NCBI RefSeq assembly: GCF_014212055.1
Contig: NZ_JACJVO010000021.1
Span: forward strand, 265,600-329,599
Length of the DNA: 64,000 bases
Reading direction: 5' to 3'
Source of the DNA: Cohnella zeiphila
GTDB lineage: Bacteria > Bacillota > Bacilli > Paenibacillales > Paenibacillaceae
Shown here: positions 27,162-36,290 of the stretch, one piece after another
How the letters are laid out: each line of letters begins with the position of its first letter
Numbering within the stretch: position 1 is the stretch's first letter
Translations under genes and position numbers: made by a program
Notes under the pieces: generated by a model
What the model was told of the DNA's origin: nothing
The model's input: the letters and a program-made list of their open reading frames with translations, nothing else
Databases searched by the model: none

Positions 27162-27359
27162 GTGATGAAAGGTTATGAATGCCAGCTGGAGACAGAAGGT
27201 TATTCCCTTCAAATCAGCATTTGGTCCGACAATCCATCCGAGATTGAGTCTTTGGCCAGACAAAAGGCCGCGCTACGGCTGAAGAAAATTTATGGTGTGG
27301 TAAAGACACAAGACCAAATTAAGGTTGTGTTGGTTAAGGAAAAACCATCAGTCCCGTAA
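27162..27359 (+). CDS. Small protein of unknown function
   Basis: 65 residues from GTG 27162 (an ATG follows at once), with AAGGAGG seven bases upstream. It looks like a beta-alpha-beta unit: YSLQISIWSDNPSEIE followed by an amphipathic helix and the strand KVVLVKE. No family recognised. It ends 40 bases before a perfect terminator. Confidence 0.5.
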   Translation: MMKGYECQLETEGYSLQISIWSDNPSEIESLARQKAALRLKKIYGVVKTQDQIKVVLVKEKPSVP

Positions 27360-27399
27360 TTACGGACTATAGCAGAAACAAGAATTGTGAAATTGCAGG

Positions 27400-27436
27400 A
27401 ACAGGGAAGGTCCTCAACGGACCTTCCCTGTTTGTG
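27400..27436 (+). terminator. Perfect 14-bp terminator hairpin
   Basis: AACAGGGAAGGTCC and GGACCTTCCCTGTT pair without mismatch around the loop TCAAC, followed by TGTG. It separates the small-gene series from the nucleotidyltransferase pair. Confidence 0.8.
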
Positions 27437-27479
27437 TTCAATGGTCTCCCAAAACGAGTATAATAAGGAGGAAGAGCGA

Positions 27480-27992
27480 TTGTTTACGAATCGCGAGATA
27501 CTCGTGTATTTGGAACGAATCAACGAGCATCTGAAAAGCAGGCAACTGTCGGGTGAGATCAGTCTATTTGGCGGAGCAGCCATGTGTCTCGTTTATGGAA
27601 GTCGCTCGTCGACAAAGGACATAGACGCGCTATACGCTCCGACACCCGAGATGTACCAGATTATTGATGCCGTTGCAAAGGAATACGGATTACCGTCAGA
27701 TTGGCTGAACAACGGGGTAAAAGGTTTCGTTTCCGGAAATCATGATGTACGGATGTACCGCCGGTTATCCCATCTGACCATCACAGCTGCTTCCCCGGAA
27801 TATCTGTTTGCGATGAAATGTCTTGCTTCCCGTTTGGGAACGAGCCGGGATGTAGAGGATATTCAATTCCTCATCCGACAGTTGAACATTCGTTCTGTTA
27901 CGGAAGCATTCAAAATTTTGGAGCGTTTCTATCCGCCGCGGCAGATTTTGCCCAAAACACAATATTTGTTGGAGACGTTGTTGAAGCCCTAA
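27480..27992 (+). CDS. Nucleotidyltransferase-like protein (DUF6036/AbiEii type)
   Basis: 170 residues from TTG 27480, with AAGGAGG eight bases upstream; longer readings run through the terminator and are rejected. The motif FGGAAMCLVYGSRSSTKDID is the nucleotidyltransferase signature (G-G then D-x-D-like STKDIDAL) of the DUF6036/AbiEii superfamily. Members are often the toxin-like half of two-gene systems that modify tRNA or proteins. Here the second gene follows 17 bases later and both lie between two terminators, consistent with an independent module. Catalytic activity is inferred from the motif. Confidence 0.7.
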   Translation: MFTNREILVYLERINEHLKSRQLSGEISLFGGAAMCLVYGSRSSTKDIDALYAPTPEMYQIIDAVAKEYGLPSDWLNNGVKGFVSGNHDVRMYRRLSHLTITAASPEYLFAMKCLASRLGTSRDVEDIQFLIRQLNIRSVTEAFKILERFYPPRQILPKTQYLLETLLKP

Positions 27993-28009
27993 GGAAGGAA
28001 TGGTGTCCG

Positions 28010-28384
28010 ATGTCCATATGGGATGTGTCGCATCTTTCTGCTCTGGACAAGCGGAATTTCGATCTACACGTGGGAAACTTTCTTGATACGTTTTATCGAA
28101 GCGGCCCCCAAGAAAAGAAGGCGTTGTTTGCTCAAGAGCCGGGGCCTTCCGAACGATTGGACGCATACATGTTGCCTTTCCTGGCCGCAATGACACATAA
28201 ATTGTGCAACGATTACGAAATTCCCTGTCCCAGTTGGGTATATAAGCCGAAGTACAAGCTGCAGGTGCCTTACTTTCCGTTGGATGCGGAAGGACGGCTG
28301 CGAGATCTGTTGATGGAGGAAAGCCCGCCCGAATTTCGGGAACGAAATTTGTTTCCGTCGGCGAATTGTTTGAGTCGAGTTTAG
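28010..28384 (+). CDS. Partner of the nucleotidyltransferase, antitoxin-like position
   Basis: 124 residues from ATG 28010 (AAGGAAGG upstream). It is helical, with a C-terminal segment EESPPEFRERNLFPSAN that I have seen as a typical end of small proteins paired with nucleotidyltransferase-like genes. No DNA-binding or catalytic motif is obvious. The tight spacing to the transferase and shared terminators suggest a functional pair. Confidence 0.5.
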   Translation: MSIWDVSHLSALDKRNFDLHVGNFLDTFYRSGPQEKKALFAQEPGPSERLDAYMLPFLAAMTHKLCNDYEIPCPSWVYKPKYKLQVPYFPLDAEGRLRDLLMEESPPEFRERNLFPSANCLSRV

Positions 28385-28401
28385 AAAATAATATCGTAAT
28401 C

Positions 28402-28431
28402 AAAAGCCACCCATTCATTTGGGTGGCTTTT
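28402..28431 (+). terminator. Terminator after the nucleotidyltransferase pair
   Basis: AAAAGCCACCC pairs perfectly with GGGTGGCTTTT around the loop ATTCATTT. The flanking A and T runs make it effective in both directions. Base composition becomes clearly AT-rich just beyond it. Confidence 0.8.
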
Positions 28432-28493
28432 GGTTGTAAAAGTCTAAAATAGACGAGGGAAAAATAGAGGTTGTTCCGGAAAGGGTTGATAAT

Positions 28494-28715
28494 GTGGATA
28501 GTCCTCGTTCAGTACCAGAGCAATTTATTGTTAATGAATATGGTGAAATTGAAGGAGTAAAAAAATATAATTCGGAATTCGATCTTTGGATATACCTCTA
28601 TTTTTCAAAAGAAATAAATAATGAAGTGGAGAATGAAATCCTTCAATCCCTAACACAGGTATATACCGATAAAATTCAGCAACTACTTGAACAGATCGAG
28701 TTGACTCTTGATTAG
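28494..28715 (+). CDS. Small protein of unknown function before the recombinase
   Basis: 73 residues from GTG 28494, AT-rich, helical and acidic (SKEINNEVENEILQSL). The ribosome site is weak (AAAGGG about 12 bases upstream). No family recognised. It could be a directionality or regulatory factor for the adjacent serine recombinase, but nothing in the sequence shows this. Confidence 0.4.
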   Translation: MDSPRSVPEQFIVNEYGEIEGVKKYNSEFDLWIYLYFSKEINNEVENEILQSLTQVYTDKIQQLLEQIELTLD

Positions 28716-28768
28716 GTTGAGAGTTATGGTGCTGAGTGACCTAAAATCGCTAGGGAGGAGGAGGAATC

Positions 28769-30499
28769 ATGCAAGTATTATCTGATTTGAACAAAAAGAG
28801 AGTGGCTGCATTTTACAGGGTTTCTACGAAGGGACAGCTTGATGGTGACGATATCCCGATGCAACGAAGAGCCTGCCAGGAGTTTATCGAAAAACAAGGC
28901 TGGGTGCTTGTGAAAGAGTATATTGAAAAGGGGATTTCTGGTTTTAAGGTATCGGCTAATAAAAGAGATGAGATCCAACGAGCTAAAATAGATGCAGAAG
29001 CACATGTTTACGATGTATTGCTGGTTTTTATGTTTGATCGACTAGGGCGGAGAGATGATGAAACGCCGTTTGTAATGAAGTGGTTTGCCAAAAAAGGAAT
29101 CGAGTTATGGTCAACAAAAGAAGGCCAACAAAAATTTGAAGATCACAGTGATGAATTGATTAATTATATCCGATTTTGGCAGTCAAGTGGCGAAAGCAAA
29201 AAGACCTCAATGCGTGTAAATGAGAAGCATAGCCAGATGGTTGAAGATGGTTATTATCGAGGAGGCACTGCTCCTTTTGGTTACAAGTTAGTCGAATCTG
29301 GGGTGAAAAATAAAAAAGGCAAGGAGCTCTATAAGCTTGAAATAGATGATCATCGGGCAAGCGTTGTTCGAAAGATTTATAACATGGTTTATGAATTGGG
29401 GTACGGAAGTAATCGAATTGCAAAGTCACTAAACGAACAAGGGATTTTGACAGGAACGGGAAGCGGGTGGGTCACAGGTGCAATAAATTACATTTTACGC
29501 AATCCTATCTACAAAGGTTATATGGTATATGGGAAACGAAAAAGTGATGCGGGAATTTTCACATCACAGTCACGTGAAAACTGGATTCTATCAAAAGAGG
29601 CGAAACCGGAGCTTATTATTATTGAAGAGGAGGTTTGGGATAAGGTTCAAGACATTCGCACCAATCGTTCACCAGAAAAAGTGAAAGATCTTGAAGCTAT
29701 ACGGTATAATGTTTCAAAAAGTCCCCTTTTATTTGTTGGACTGGCCCGATGCGGCCATTGCTACGCCCCCCTAACCACAACATACAACACCAAAACCTAC
29801 AAGCTTAAAAATGGAACGGTCAAAAAATGCACATTTGCTAAGTATAGATGCAGCGGAAAGGCTCTTGGAAAATCCTGTGGTGGTCAAACAGTTTATGCTC
29901 AACAAAAAATCGAGTCCGTTGTACAACATGAAATCTACAACTATTTGGAACAATTTAAGCACACGGACGTTTCAAAGGAAGTTGATGAAATCGTAAAAAA
30001 CTCAATGAAGCAGGATGAACAGGCCCGGAAATTGTTGCAAAGAGAGAAGGAAACCATCTTGACTGAAATTAACACATTAAATGGAGAAGTAGCTAATTCT
30101 TTGATGGGGAAAAGCGCTTTTAAACCAGAATTACTTGGTAAATTGATTTCCCAAAAAGATGAGGCATTAAGAGAAATAGAAACCAAATTAAAGACACTTG
30201 AAAGTAAAATAGAGAACAGGCGAAATAATATTCACGATCTTGAGTTGCTAAAAAAACATGCTCCGGTCTGGAAGGAAATTTTTGATTCATCTCCATTTGA
30301 GAAAAAGAAAATGATGGTGCATGCCATTATTAAACAGATTACGGTTTATCGAGATAAAATTGAAATTTTAATACGATTGCATGTAAAGCAATTTATAAGT
30401 GGATTGAGTAAGAACGAAGTTTATCAATTACCAGCAATACACGAAGGAGATCTAGGCTTCAACAGAACATTTGAAAAAGAAATCGCCATTAGGAAATAA
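28769..30499 (+). CDS. Large serine recombinase (site-specific integrase)
   Basis: 576 residues. The resolvase domain begins with AAFYRVSTKGQ (nucleophile S19) and contains MFDRLGRR. A recombinase domain follows (about 170-270, with GYGSNRIAKSLNEQG and NPIYKGYMVYGK), then a zinc ribbon (CGHC near 330 and two later Cys) and a long coiled coil (about 410-490). This is the full architecture of large serine integrases such as those of phages and Tn5397-type elements, which insert DNA at short att sites without tRNA. It is the best candidate for the integrase of the element. ATG with GGGAGGAGGAGG upstream. Confidence 0.92.
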   Translation: MQVLSDLNKKRVAAFYRVSTKGQLDGDDIPMQRRACQEFIEKQGWVLVKEYIEKGISGFKVSANKRDEIQRAKIDAEAHVYDVLLVFMFDRLGRRDDETPFVMKWFAKKGIELWSTKEGQQKFEDHSDELINYIRFWQSSGESKKTSMRVNEKHSQMVEDGYYRGGTAPFGYKLVESGVKNKKGKELYKLEIDDHRASVVRKIYNMVYELGYGSNRIAKSLNEQGILTGTGSGWVTGAINYILRNPIYKGYMVYGKRKSDAGIFTSQSRENWILSKEAKPELIIIEEEVWDKVQDIRTNRSPEKVKDLEAIRYNVSKSPLLFVGLARCGHCYAPLTTTYNTKTYKLKNGTVKKCTFAKYRCSGKALGKSCGGQTVYAQQKIESVVQHEIYNYLEQFKHTDVSKEVDEIVKNSMKQDEQARKLLQREKETILTEINTLNGEVANSLMGKSAFKPELLGKLISQKDEALREIETKLKTLESKIENRRNNIHDLELLKKHAPVWKEIFDSSPFEKKKMMVHAIIKQITVYRDKIEILIRLHVKQFISGLSKNEVYQLPAIHEGDLGFNRTFEKEIAIRK

Positions 30500-30510
30500 A
30501 CTAAATGCAA

Positions 30511-30537
30511 AAAGTCTGAGGAATAACCTCAGACTTT
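30511..30537 (+). terminator. Terminator after the serine recombinase
   Basis: AAAGTCTGAGG and CCTCAGACTTT form a perfect 11-bp stem around AATAA, flanked by A and T. It can serve the recombinase and, from the other side, the minus-strand DUF5131 gene. Confidence 0.8.
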
Positions 30538-30623
30538 GACCGATGCTCTCGTAAATACAGATAAACATAAAGGTCGAAACAAAAAACAATCCTGCCCTGC
30601 CAAAAAGCTGAGTGGGTTAGACT

Positions 30624-31358
30624 CTATGCTCGGAGCAATATTTCGTTTGATTTCTCAGGATATTCATCCCATGTTCTGCCGTCCAGCTCTCTTCCAGTAC
30701 GATGCTTTTGAACGCCACCCCACTGTTTAAAGAAAAATGCTACATTTTCATTTATACATTGATCACGAATTGTTCTGACCCACTCGGGATCCATGGGGCG
30801 TGCATGAGGTCCACTTTCTCCGCCAACGATAACCCAATGAATGCCTCTAAGATCCATGTCCCCAATTGGACCGATCAATGGCTCAACAGATAAGAAACGA
30901 ATTTGGGCAGGCACATGACGCAAATCGTCAATACGATTTACAACACGCGAATCCTCAACGCTGACACCTTGCCAAACATTCTCAGGCCACCTTAGTTGGT
31001 TTGATAGTTCAAGCAATCGATCAGAACGTTTTGTGAGTATTTGGAATGTATGCCAGTGCGCATTTTCCATTGTAGCAAAAACGGTCTGAATAAACTCGAG
31101 CGGTACATCTTTGTGAAACAGATCCGACATTGAATTTACAAAAATCCGCCTAGGTGTTTTCCACTTTAATGGAAGGTTGAGTAGATCATGATGAAGTGTT
31201 ACATTAAAACCATTTTTGTATCGAATGTTTCCCATAGCGTGAAGTCGTTTAGCCATTGTCGCAGCATAGCAGTTTTTACAGCCTGCTGATATTTTAGTGC
31301 AGCCAGTAACGGGATTCCAAGTGGCTTCAGTCCATTCAATGCTTGACATCGTAGCCAT
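30624..31358 (-). CDS. DUF5131 protein (phage Gp37/Gp68 family), three-Cys motif
   Basis: 244 residues. The N terminus has [14 protein letters not shown] and then [11 protein letters not shown], the three-Cys signature (C-x7-C-x2-C) of the Gp37/Gp68 family, which is related to radical SAM proteins by its Cys spacing and fold. Further segments, [14 protein letters not shown] and WVIVGGESG, are also characteristic. The next gene on the same strand encodes the known partner TcmP. The activity of this pair is not established; roles in phage biology or defence have been suggested from context. ATG with AAGGAGGG eight bases upstream. Confidence 0.88.
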   Translation of the reverse strand: MATMSSIEWTEATWNPVTGCTKISAGCKNCYAATMAKRLHAMGNIRYKNGFNVTLHHDLLNLPLKWKTPRRIFVNSMSDLFHKDVPLEFIQTVFATMENAHWHTFQILTKRSDRLLELSNQLRWPENVWQGVSVEDSRVVNRIDDLRHVPAQIRFLSVEPLIGPIGDMDLRGIHWVIVGGESGPHARPMDPEWVRTIRDQCINENVAFFFKQWGGVQKHRTGRELDGRTWDEYPEKSNEILLRA

Positions 31359-31414
31359 GTTTGATCCCTCCTTATGGCTTATTATAACATACTTAACAAT
31401 AAGAACAAACGTTC

Positions 31415-32602
31415 CTATATAAAATTGATGTAAACATCTTTAAAGGTCCCAGGCCTGCGGTTTGATCCATCCTTCTTCTTAACATCCATAATTAGTCTCC
31501 CGTTTTCGAGTTTCTTTAATGCAGCTGTAACTAATTTTCCTGTCGGGAAATTAGTTGATACGACTACAAAGTGTTCGATCATCTCTTTTGTTACTTTATC
31601 CCTTCCTGAAAATTCGTTATATATTTCTGCTGTCAGCTTCTCAACATTTTCCGCATGTCTTAAGTCAGAAAAGAAATCAAATTCTATCTGGTTACCTTGC
31701 CTTCTATCATCGTATAAATAAGAACCAGTATCATCTATACCCCACATTGCTTTTTTCATAACATCTAATCCAACATCGCTCTTTGTGGCAAAGAAAAGAA
31801 CTAATTTTGTTCTACCATTCTTCATTATCTCGAAGCTTTGAACATGCTTAGCTCCTGCTTCAACACGGAGTTGGCTAGCATAGAAACTAACAATAATTTG
31901 CTTTCGCACTACAGGAGACTTATCAGCCAAAAAAGATTGCAAATCAGCTAGGTCGTCAACACCAAAATGCCTACTAATATGTAATTGTACTTTAGGATCT
32001 TTTGCTCGAATGAAGCGATTTGTCTCCTCATAGATAAAATTAAGCAATATTTCCGCTCGCTCATTTTTCATGAAAGCTTTGATCAGTTCAAATGGAGTTT
32101 GGCTAAATCCGAAAGGGTCAATAAAACAAAAACTCGGAATTAGACTAGATACAGATCCCAAAAGGGTCTGCAAAACATATTGAATCTCTTCGTTGAGACA
32201 TGCCACATTAATAGTAGGGTACTTTTCTGAGGCAAAGAAGAATTTTTCTTTTAGATCACTTTCTACATCAATGCCGATTACTTTATTTATATTTGATTTT
32301 AACGATCTATAGTTAGCGTAATTACCTTCAATAAATATTAAGAAGATATTTGGCTCCGGCCAGCCATGCTGGCGAGCCTGTTCATAGAAGTCAACTGCAT
32401 TCTTTAATAGAATCATTGGAGATCCATCGGATCCGTCATCATAAATCCCAGCCCCAGCAAAACCATCAATTACTAGACATTTCCCTCCAAAGAATTGGGT
32501 ACCTAATACTATTTTTCTCATCCAAGGTATTACATAGTTGTTTAGTATTCGGAGTTTTGCATCGCTATGTTTTTGAAGTTCCTCAAAAAATTCTCCTGTC
32601 AA
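31415..32602 (-). CDS. tcmP: Three-Cys-motif partner protein TcmP
   Basis: 395 residues. It opens with [18 protein letters not shown] and [15 protein letters not shown], the AdoMet-methyltransferase-like core of the TcmP family, followed by [11 protein letters not shown] in the place of the catalytic motif. TcmP genes are recognised by their position beside three-Cys-motif genes such as DUF5131, exactly as here, 56 bases upstream on the same strand. It may modify nucleic acid, but its substrate is unknown. TTG start with an AGGAG site 11 bases away. Confidence 0.88.
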   Translation of the reverse strand: MTGEFFEELQKHSDAKLRILNNYVIPWMRKIVLGTQFFGGKCLVIDGFAGAGIYDDGSDGSPMILLKNAVDFYEQARQHGWPEPNIFLIFIEGNYANYRSLKSNINKVIGIDVESDLKEKFFFASEKYPTINVACLNEEIQYVLQTLLGSVSSLIPSFCFIDPFGFSQTPFELIKAFMKNERAEILLNFIYEETNRFIRAKDPKVQLHISRHFGVDDLADLQSFLADKSPVVRKQIIVSFYASQLRVEAGAKHVQSFEIMKNGRTKLVLFFATKSDVGLDVMKKAMWGIDDTGSYLYDDRRQGNQIEFDFFSDLRHAENVEKLTAEIYNEFSGRDKVTKEMIEHFVVVSTNFPTGKLVTAALKKLENGRLIMDVKKKDGSNRRPGTFKDVYINFI

Positions 32603-32910
32603 TGTTACTCAACTCCTATTTGGAAATATATGACCATATTACTACGGATAAGTTATTTGAGTAACGGAACTTATGTTCTCTATCTCTAAAGAAATTGTTT
32701 TTCCCAGATACGTTATTCGCCTCTATATGCGTTAAAATAACGGTGTCAAAAGTTACCCCGAACCCTCATTGATTCAAGAATGGCTTATTTTCCTTTTTTT
32801 AGGAGGGGAATTTTGGCTACAGAAATATGCTAATGTTTCAATTACAGTAAAGGAAAATGTAATATTTTGTAGAATAGTAGAATAATTGAATGAAGAAGTG
32901 GAGGAATCTT
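32603..32910. other. AT-rich intergenic region, no gene seen
   Basis: 308 bases between the divergent tcmP and membrane-protein genes. Both strands are broken by stops. It should hold promoters for both, but I could not identify convincing -35/-10 pairs. Nothing else is visible. Confidence 0.5.
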
Positions 32911-33789
32911 ATGAAGATATTCGAAAATCCTGCTATGATTGCAGCGTCAATTTCAAGTTGCATTGCATTTATAGGTATTGTTGCCCAAACTATTTTATCT
33001 GTCTCTAAGAATAAAAATGAAGTTCGTTCCAATTTTGAAAAATTACTTACCGAAAAACTTAGGGAAATGTATTCTCCACTGCAAATGCATTTTCAAAAGA
33101 ATATTAATAAAGATAACCTAATCGATCTTGATACGGAAATTCTTTTAAATAGCCACAATCATCTGCTTTCAAATGAACTGCTTGAGGATATTCTTCAATT
33201 AATCCAAATAGAGAAGGGAACACTGGAAACGACAGAGTACAACGAAGAAGAGCATAATAGTCTTAAAGAAAAAGTGATAGAAATATGTAAAAAAGAGTTT
33301 TCTGAATTACAGCGCATTCAAAATAGGCACTTTTACCTGTATAAGAAGCGGTTTAATACGAAGTGGTGGGTGCGCTTAGGTTTTATTAGTTTTGTTTTTT
33401 CAGCATCGGTCGCAATTTTGTACTGGCTAATAATCTTGGCAGTGCCATCTGGAAATCTAAAAAGTGATCCGCATTATTGGTGGAATATACTTGGATATAT
33501 TCTTGGGATTATGGTGCTCGGTGGGACGCTAATGCTCTACATTATTGGTGTAGTGTTGATTATTACATTGTTTGAGTATATTAAGTACAAATTCAGGAAA
33601 ATGAAGACTTCTTTCACATCAAACGATTATGTGCCTAAAACGGGGATGTATCAATGCACGATATGTCATCACAAGGTAAGAAAGATAAGAAATAAACCAT
33701 TTGGTGAATGTTTTCAAAAGCATGGCTGGATTCGGAGTTTAATTGCCTTTCCGACAATTTATACATGGAAGCTTGTTAAACAAAAGTAA
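32911..33789 (+). CDS. Membrane protein with C-terminal CxxC motif
   Basis: About 292 residues from ATG 32911 (GGAGG six bases upstream; an ATG at 32890 precedes that site). A first helix lies near residues 8-28, a long helical cytoplasmic or coiled section extends to 145, then two helices near 150-180 and 195-228. The C-terminal 60 residues include KTGMYQCTICHHKVRK and a later Cys/His, which resembles a YjzC-like zinc-binding unit. No match to a known effector. In an island with defence-type genes, such membrane proteins can be effectors, but that is inference. Confidence 0.6.
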   Translation: MKIFENPAMIAASISSCIAFIGIVAQTILSVSKNKNEVRSNFEKLLTEKLREMYSPLQMHFQKNINKDNLIDLDTEILLNSHNHLLSNELLEDILQLIQIEKGTLETTEYNEEEHNSLKEKVIEICKKEFSELQRIQNRHFYLYKKRFNTKWWVRLGFISFVFSASVAILYWLIILAVPSGNLKSDPHYWWNILGYILGIMVLGGTLMLYIIGVVLIITLFEYIKYKFRKMKTSFTSNDYVPKTGMYQCTICHHKVRKIRNKPFGECFQKHGWIRSLIAFPTIYTWKLVKQK

Positions 33790-33989
33790 GACAATTCTTG
33801 AAATGGTTTAAAGCCGATTCGGTAAACAATGCATTTAATGAAATGCATTTACCAACACGGTGATCGAGCTGTCCAAAAAGACAGTGATGTAGTTATCTCA
33901 GAACGTCAATGACGTCCATTATCTCGTGGTAGCGATCGAAGTCGTTTGTTGAATTGTTGTTGAGCGCACCGCTCAAGTGAGGCACACGG

Positions 33990-34320
33990 CCGTTTATCAC
34001 TCGCTATACATTTATTGAGTGAAGCCTTCGATTCCAGATCAACGAAACCACGATGAATGGTTCTGTCGCACCATTTGAATCAAGGGCTTGCAGGTAAATA
34101 AACTTGTCCGTGGCTTCAATGTTCGTTAGACTGTTCATGGGTATGAGGTGCTTACAAAGCTCCTTATTCATTCGTTCGATCGGGTTCGTTTTGTATAGCG
34201 CATTCTAGGTCAGCTGCGGATGCTTGTAAAAGTCAGCTGTATCGGTTTTTTGTACAATTGTTCGTAATTTAGTCGGAAGTCGGGCAGGATCCCATAAAAA
34301 TGAAAAGCTTTTCGATTAGT
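33990..34320 (-). pseudogene. IS256 (mutator)-type transposase remnant
   Basis: The minus strand reads TDTADFYKHPQLT, a stop, then LYKTNPIERMNKEL, and later NSLTNIEATDKFIYLQALD. The segment TNPIERMNKEL is typical of the C-terminal part of IS256-family transposases, and the later block fits the following helix. Stops and missing N terminus make it a fossil. The surrounding 680 bases (33790-34470) hold no intact gene. Confidence 0.5.
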
Positions 34321-34470
34321 GATTATCAAATTTGAGGGGGAAATATAAGAAGAATGTTGTGTTTTATCAGTAGGGTTCATGAACATTATTTACATTAAAG
34401 TCACTAGGAACGAATTCAACTTGCTAGGTAAGTTTCTGACTTTTATGTCTTATATTTTGAGGTGTTTTAA

Positions 34471-35544
34471 TTGAAAATATGCACGCTTTATAATCCAAAG
34501 GGCGGAGTTGCTAAGACGACAACTATTTTTAACTTGGGATATGCTTTGGCTGAAAAGGGTAAAAGAGTTTTGTTTGTTGATGCTGATCCACAATGCAATT
34601 TGACCGAATTGTTTTTACATAGTCAAACAGTAGAAAGTGTTTATAAATCGGGCCAGCTTCCAGGAACTAGCGTGTGGGAAGCTCTTGCTCCACGTATAAA
34701 TGCGAAACGAACAAATATTGATGTAGATTCGATAGAACTGATTAACTCACCTCATTCTGATGATATTTTTCTCTTTAAAGGTGATGTTAATTTATATTCT
34801 GCTGAGGGTGAACTTCTACAAGCTTTTACACAGTCTTTTATAAACAATATACATTATAAATTAACGTATGTTTCATTCTATGATATGTTGAAACGTCTCG
34901 GAACAAGAATGAACGCAGATTATATCCTGATTGATTTGAGTCCAAGTGCAGGAGCCTTGACCAGAACATCCTTTCTTGCTAGCGATTGTTTTTTTATTCC
35001 GATTAAACCGGATATTTTTAGTTTACAGACGCTCAAAGTACTCGCTTCAATTTTTGATGGTTGGATACTAGATCATAGGAAATTTTATAATGATTTTTAT
35101 AGTTTAGGACTTCCAATTGCTGATGGAAGGCCGTTTTTCTTGGGAACAATCGTGCAAACCTTTGATAATAAGGAGCGAAGGAATTCTCAATACATAAATT
35201 TGAGTAACGAAATTATAGATAATTTAAAAACCAATCTGGTACCTGTTCTCGAAAAGTACAGTACTAATGAAAGAGACCTTCTAGCCGTTTGTAAGAAATA
35301 TGGAAATTATGCAGCTGCCTATATCCCTGATTTTGGGTCATTACGTTCAGTTATGCTAGAAAAATCAAAGCCTATTTTTAACATTACCCAGCCGGATACT
35401 GAAATTCTGTTAGATGACGGTGTTGGTTTTCGCGGTATAGTTTGGGAAAATACAAAAAGTATAATATCTTCTACAAAAGGTATTTTTTACGATCTGGCTG
35501 AAAGGCTAATGAGCATGGAAGAAATGCTAGGTGAAGAAAAATGA
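34471..35544 (+). CDS. ParA-like ATPase of an accessory two-gene module
   Basis: 357 residues with the deviant Walker A KGGVAKTTT at residues 10-18, VDADPQCNLTELF as the A' region and YILIDLSPSAGAL as Walker B, all typical of ParA/Soj-type ATPases. There is no ParB gene or parS-like site beside it, and it is longer than most Soj proteins. Its stop overlaps the next ATG (ATGA), tying it to the cyclase-like gene. TTG start with GAGGTG upstream. It might be the regulator or localiser of that partner rather than a partition protein. Confidence 0.8.
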   Translation: MKICTLYNPKGGVAKTTTIFNLGYALAEKGKRVLFVDADPQCNLTELFLHSQTVESVYKSGQLPGTSVWEALAPRINAKRTNIDVDSIELINSPHSDDIFLFKGDVNLYSAEGELLQAFTQSFINNIHYKLTYVSFYDMLKRLGTRMNADYILIDLSPSAGALTRTSFLASDCFFIPIKPDIFSLQTLKVLASIFDGWILDHRKFYNDFYSLGLPIADGRPFFLGTIVQTFDNKERRNSQYINLSNEIIDNLKTNLVPVLEKYSTNERDLLAVCKKYGNYAAAYIPDFGSLRSVMLEKSKPIFNITQPDTEILLDDGVGFRGIVWENTKSIISSTKGIFYDLAERLMSMEEMLGEEK

Positions 35545-36290
35545 CTCTTGCTCAGAATGTTGTCTGTTATTTAGACATTCTAGGATTTAAAAATATGGTA
35601 CTTAGTGATAGAGGGCAGGATGAGCCTCGTTTTTTACCCATTATTGAAGAAGTTTATAAAATAATAAAAGATCGATTAATGAAATCAGGTCTAGAGATAA
35701 AACAATTTTCTGATTCAATTGTATTAGCAACAAGCTATTATTCAATTGCAAATACCATTAAGCTTTTACGTGCTGTGTGTGATGTACAGTACCATATGGT
35801 TGTTAGGGGGGTACTTGTAAGAGGCGGTGTATCTCTAGGAAAACACTTTTCCAGCGGTGATATACTTTATAGTGAGGGTCTGGTAAATGCTTATGTTTTA
35901 GAATCTTCACAAGCAAAATTTCCAAGAGTTTTAGTACATGATGGATTATTGGACATATTACTAAGTTCTCCAATGGGTAATAATGGAGAGGTAATTCGAG
36001 AATTTTGTGAGTTGTTTTTGGTTGATAAGGATTCATTAACCTTTCTCAATTATATTTTGGATAAAGATATTTGCATACACGAAGATGCAATAAAAAAGTT
36101 GATAAAGACTACAAATTTGTCGGAACCAGGACTATATGATAAATATCGTTGGCTCTCTGAATACCATAATTATTTAGTTTGCACGAAGGGAATGGATCCA
36201 ATCGATTTCGAACTTCCGCAGTTCCAAGTCTGGCGTAAAGAGATTTATGAATCGATTTCAAAAAAAAGGCCCAAAAATATTAATATATAA
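35541..36290 (+). CDS. Class III nucleotidyl-cyclase-like protein
   Basis: 249 residues. The first strand CYLDILGFK (D12) and the motif QFSDSIVLAT (D58) match the two metal-binding Asp positions of class III cyclases. VRGGVSLG (R94) and the later GLVNAYVLES correspond to the usual RIGIHTG and VNxAxRLE blocks. The exact catalytic Asn and Arg of the last block are not clearly kept, so substrate or activity may differ. Proteins like this are often left as hypothetical. Translational coupling to the ParA-like gene suggests a two-component system, perhaps signalling by a cyclic nucleotide. Confidence 0.55.
   Translation: MTLAQNVVCYLDILGFKNMVLSDRGQDEPRFLPIIEEVYKIIKDRLMKSGLEIKQFSDSIVLATSYYSIANTIKLLRAVCDVQYHMVVRGVLVRGGVSLGKHFSSGDILYSEGLVNAYVLESSQAKFPRVLVHDGLLDILLSSPMGNNGEVIREFCELFLVDKDSLTFLNYILDKDICIHEDAIKKLIKTTNLSEPGLYDKYRWLSEYHNYLVCTKGMDPIDFELPQFQVWRKEIYESISKKRPKNINI

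Larger units (their letters stand above)
1..30540. mobile_element. Right part of an integrative conjugative element (left end outside window)
   Basis: Seen: a colinear run of conjugation-type genes (TcpC-like, TcpE-like, VirB4-like, VirB6-like, M23 hydrolase), a DNA methylase, a Tad-like block, many small unknown genes and a large serine recombinase followed by a strong terminator. This gene content is typical of Gram-positive integrative conjugative elements. Relaxase, coupling ATPase and origin of transfer are not in the window, so the element must start further left or be incomplete. The right limit is inferred from the recombinase; no attachment-site duplication was identified there. Confidence 0.6.

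Noticed and set aside
34471..35544. Plasmid partition locus (parA)
   Set aside because: No ParB-like gene or repeated parS-like sites accompany it, and it is coupled to a cyclase-like gene instead.
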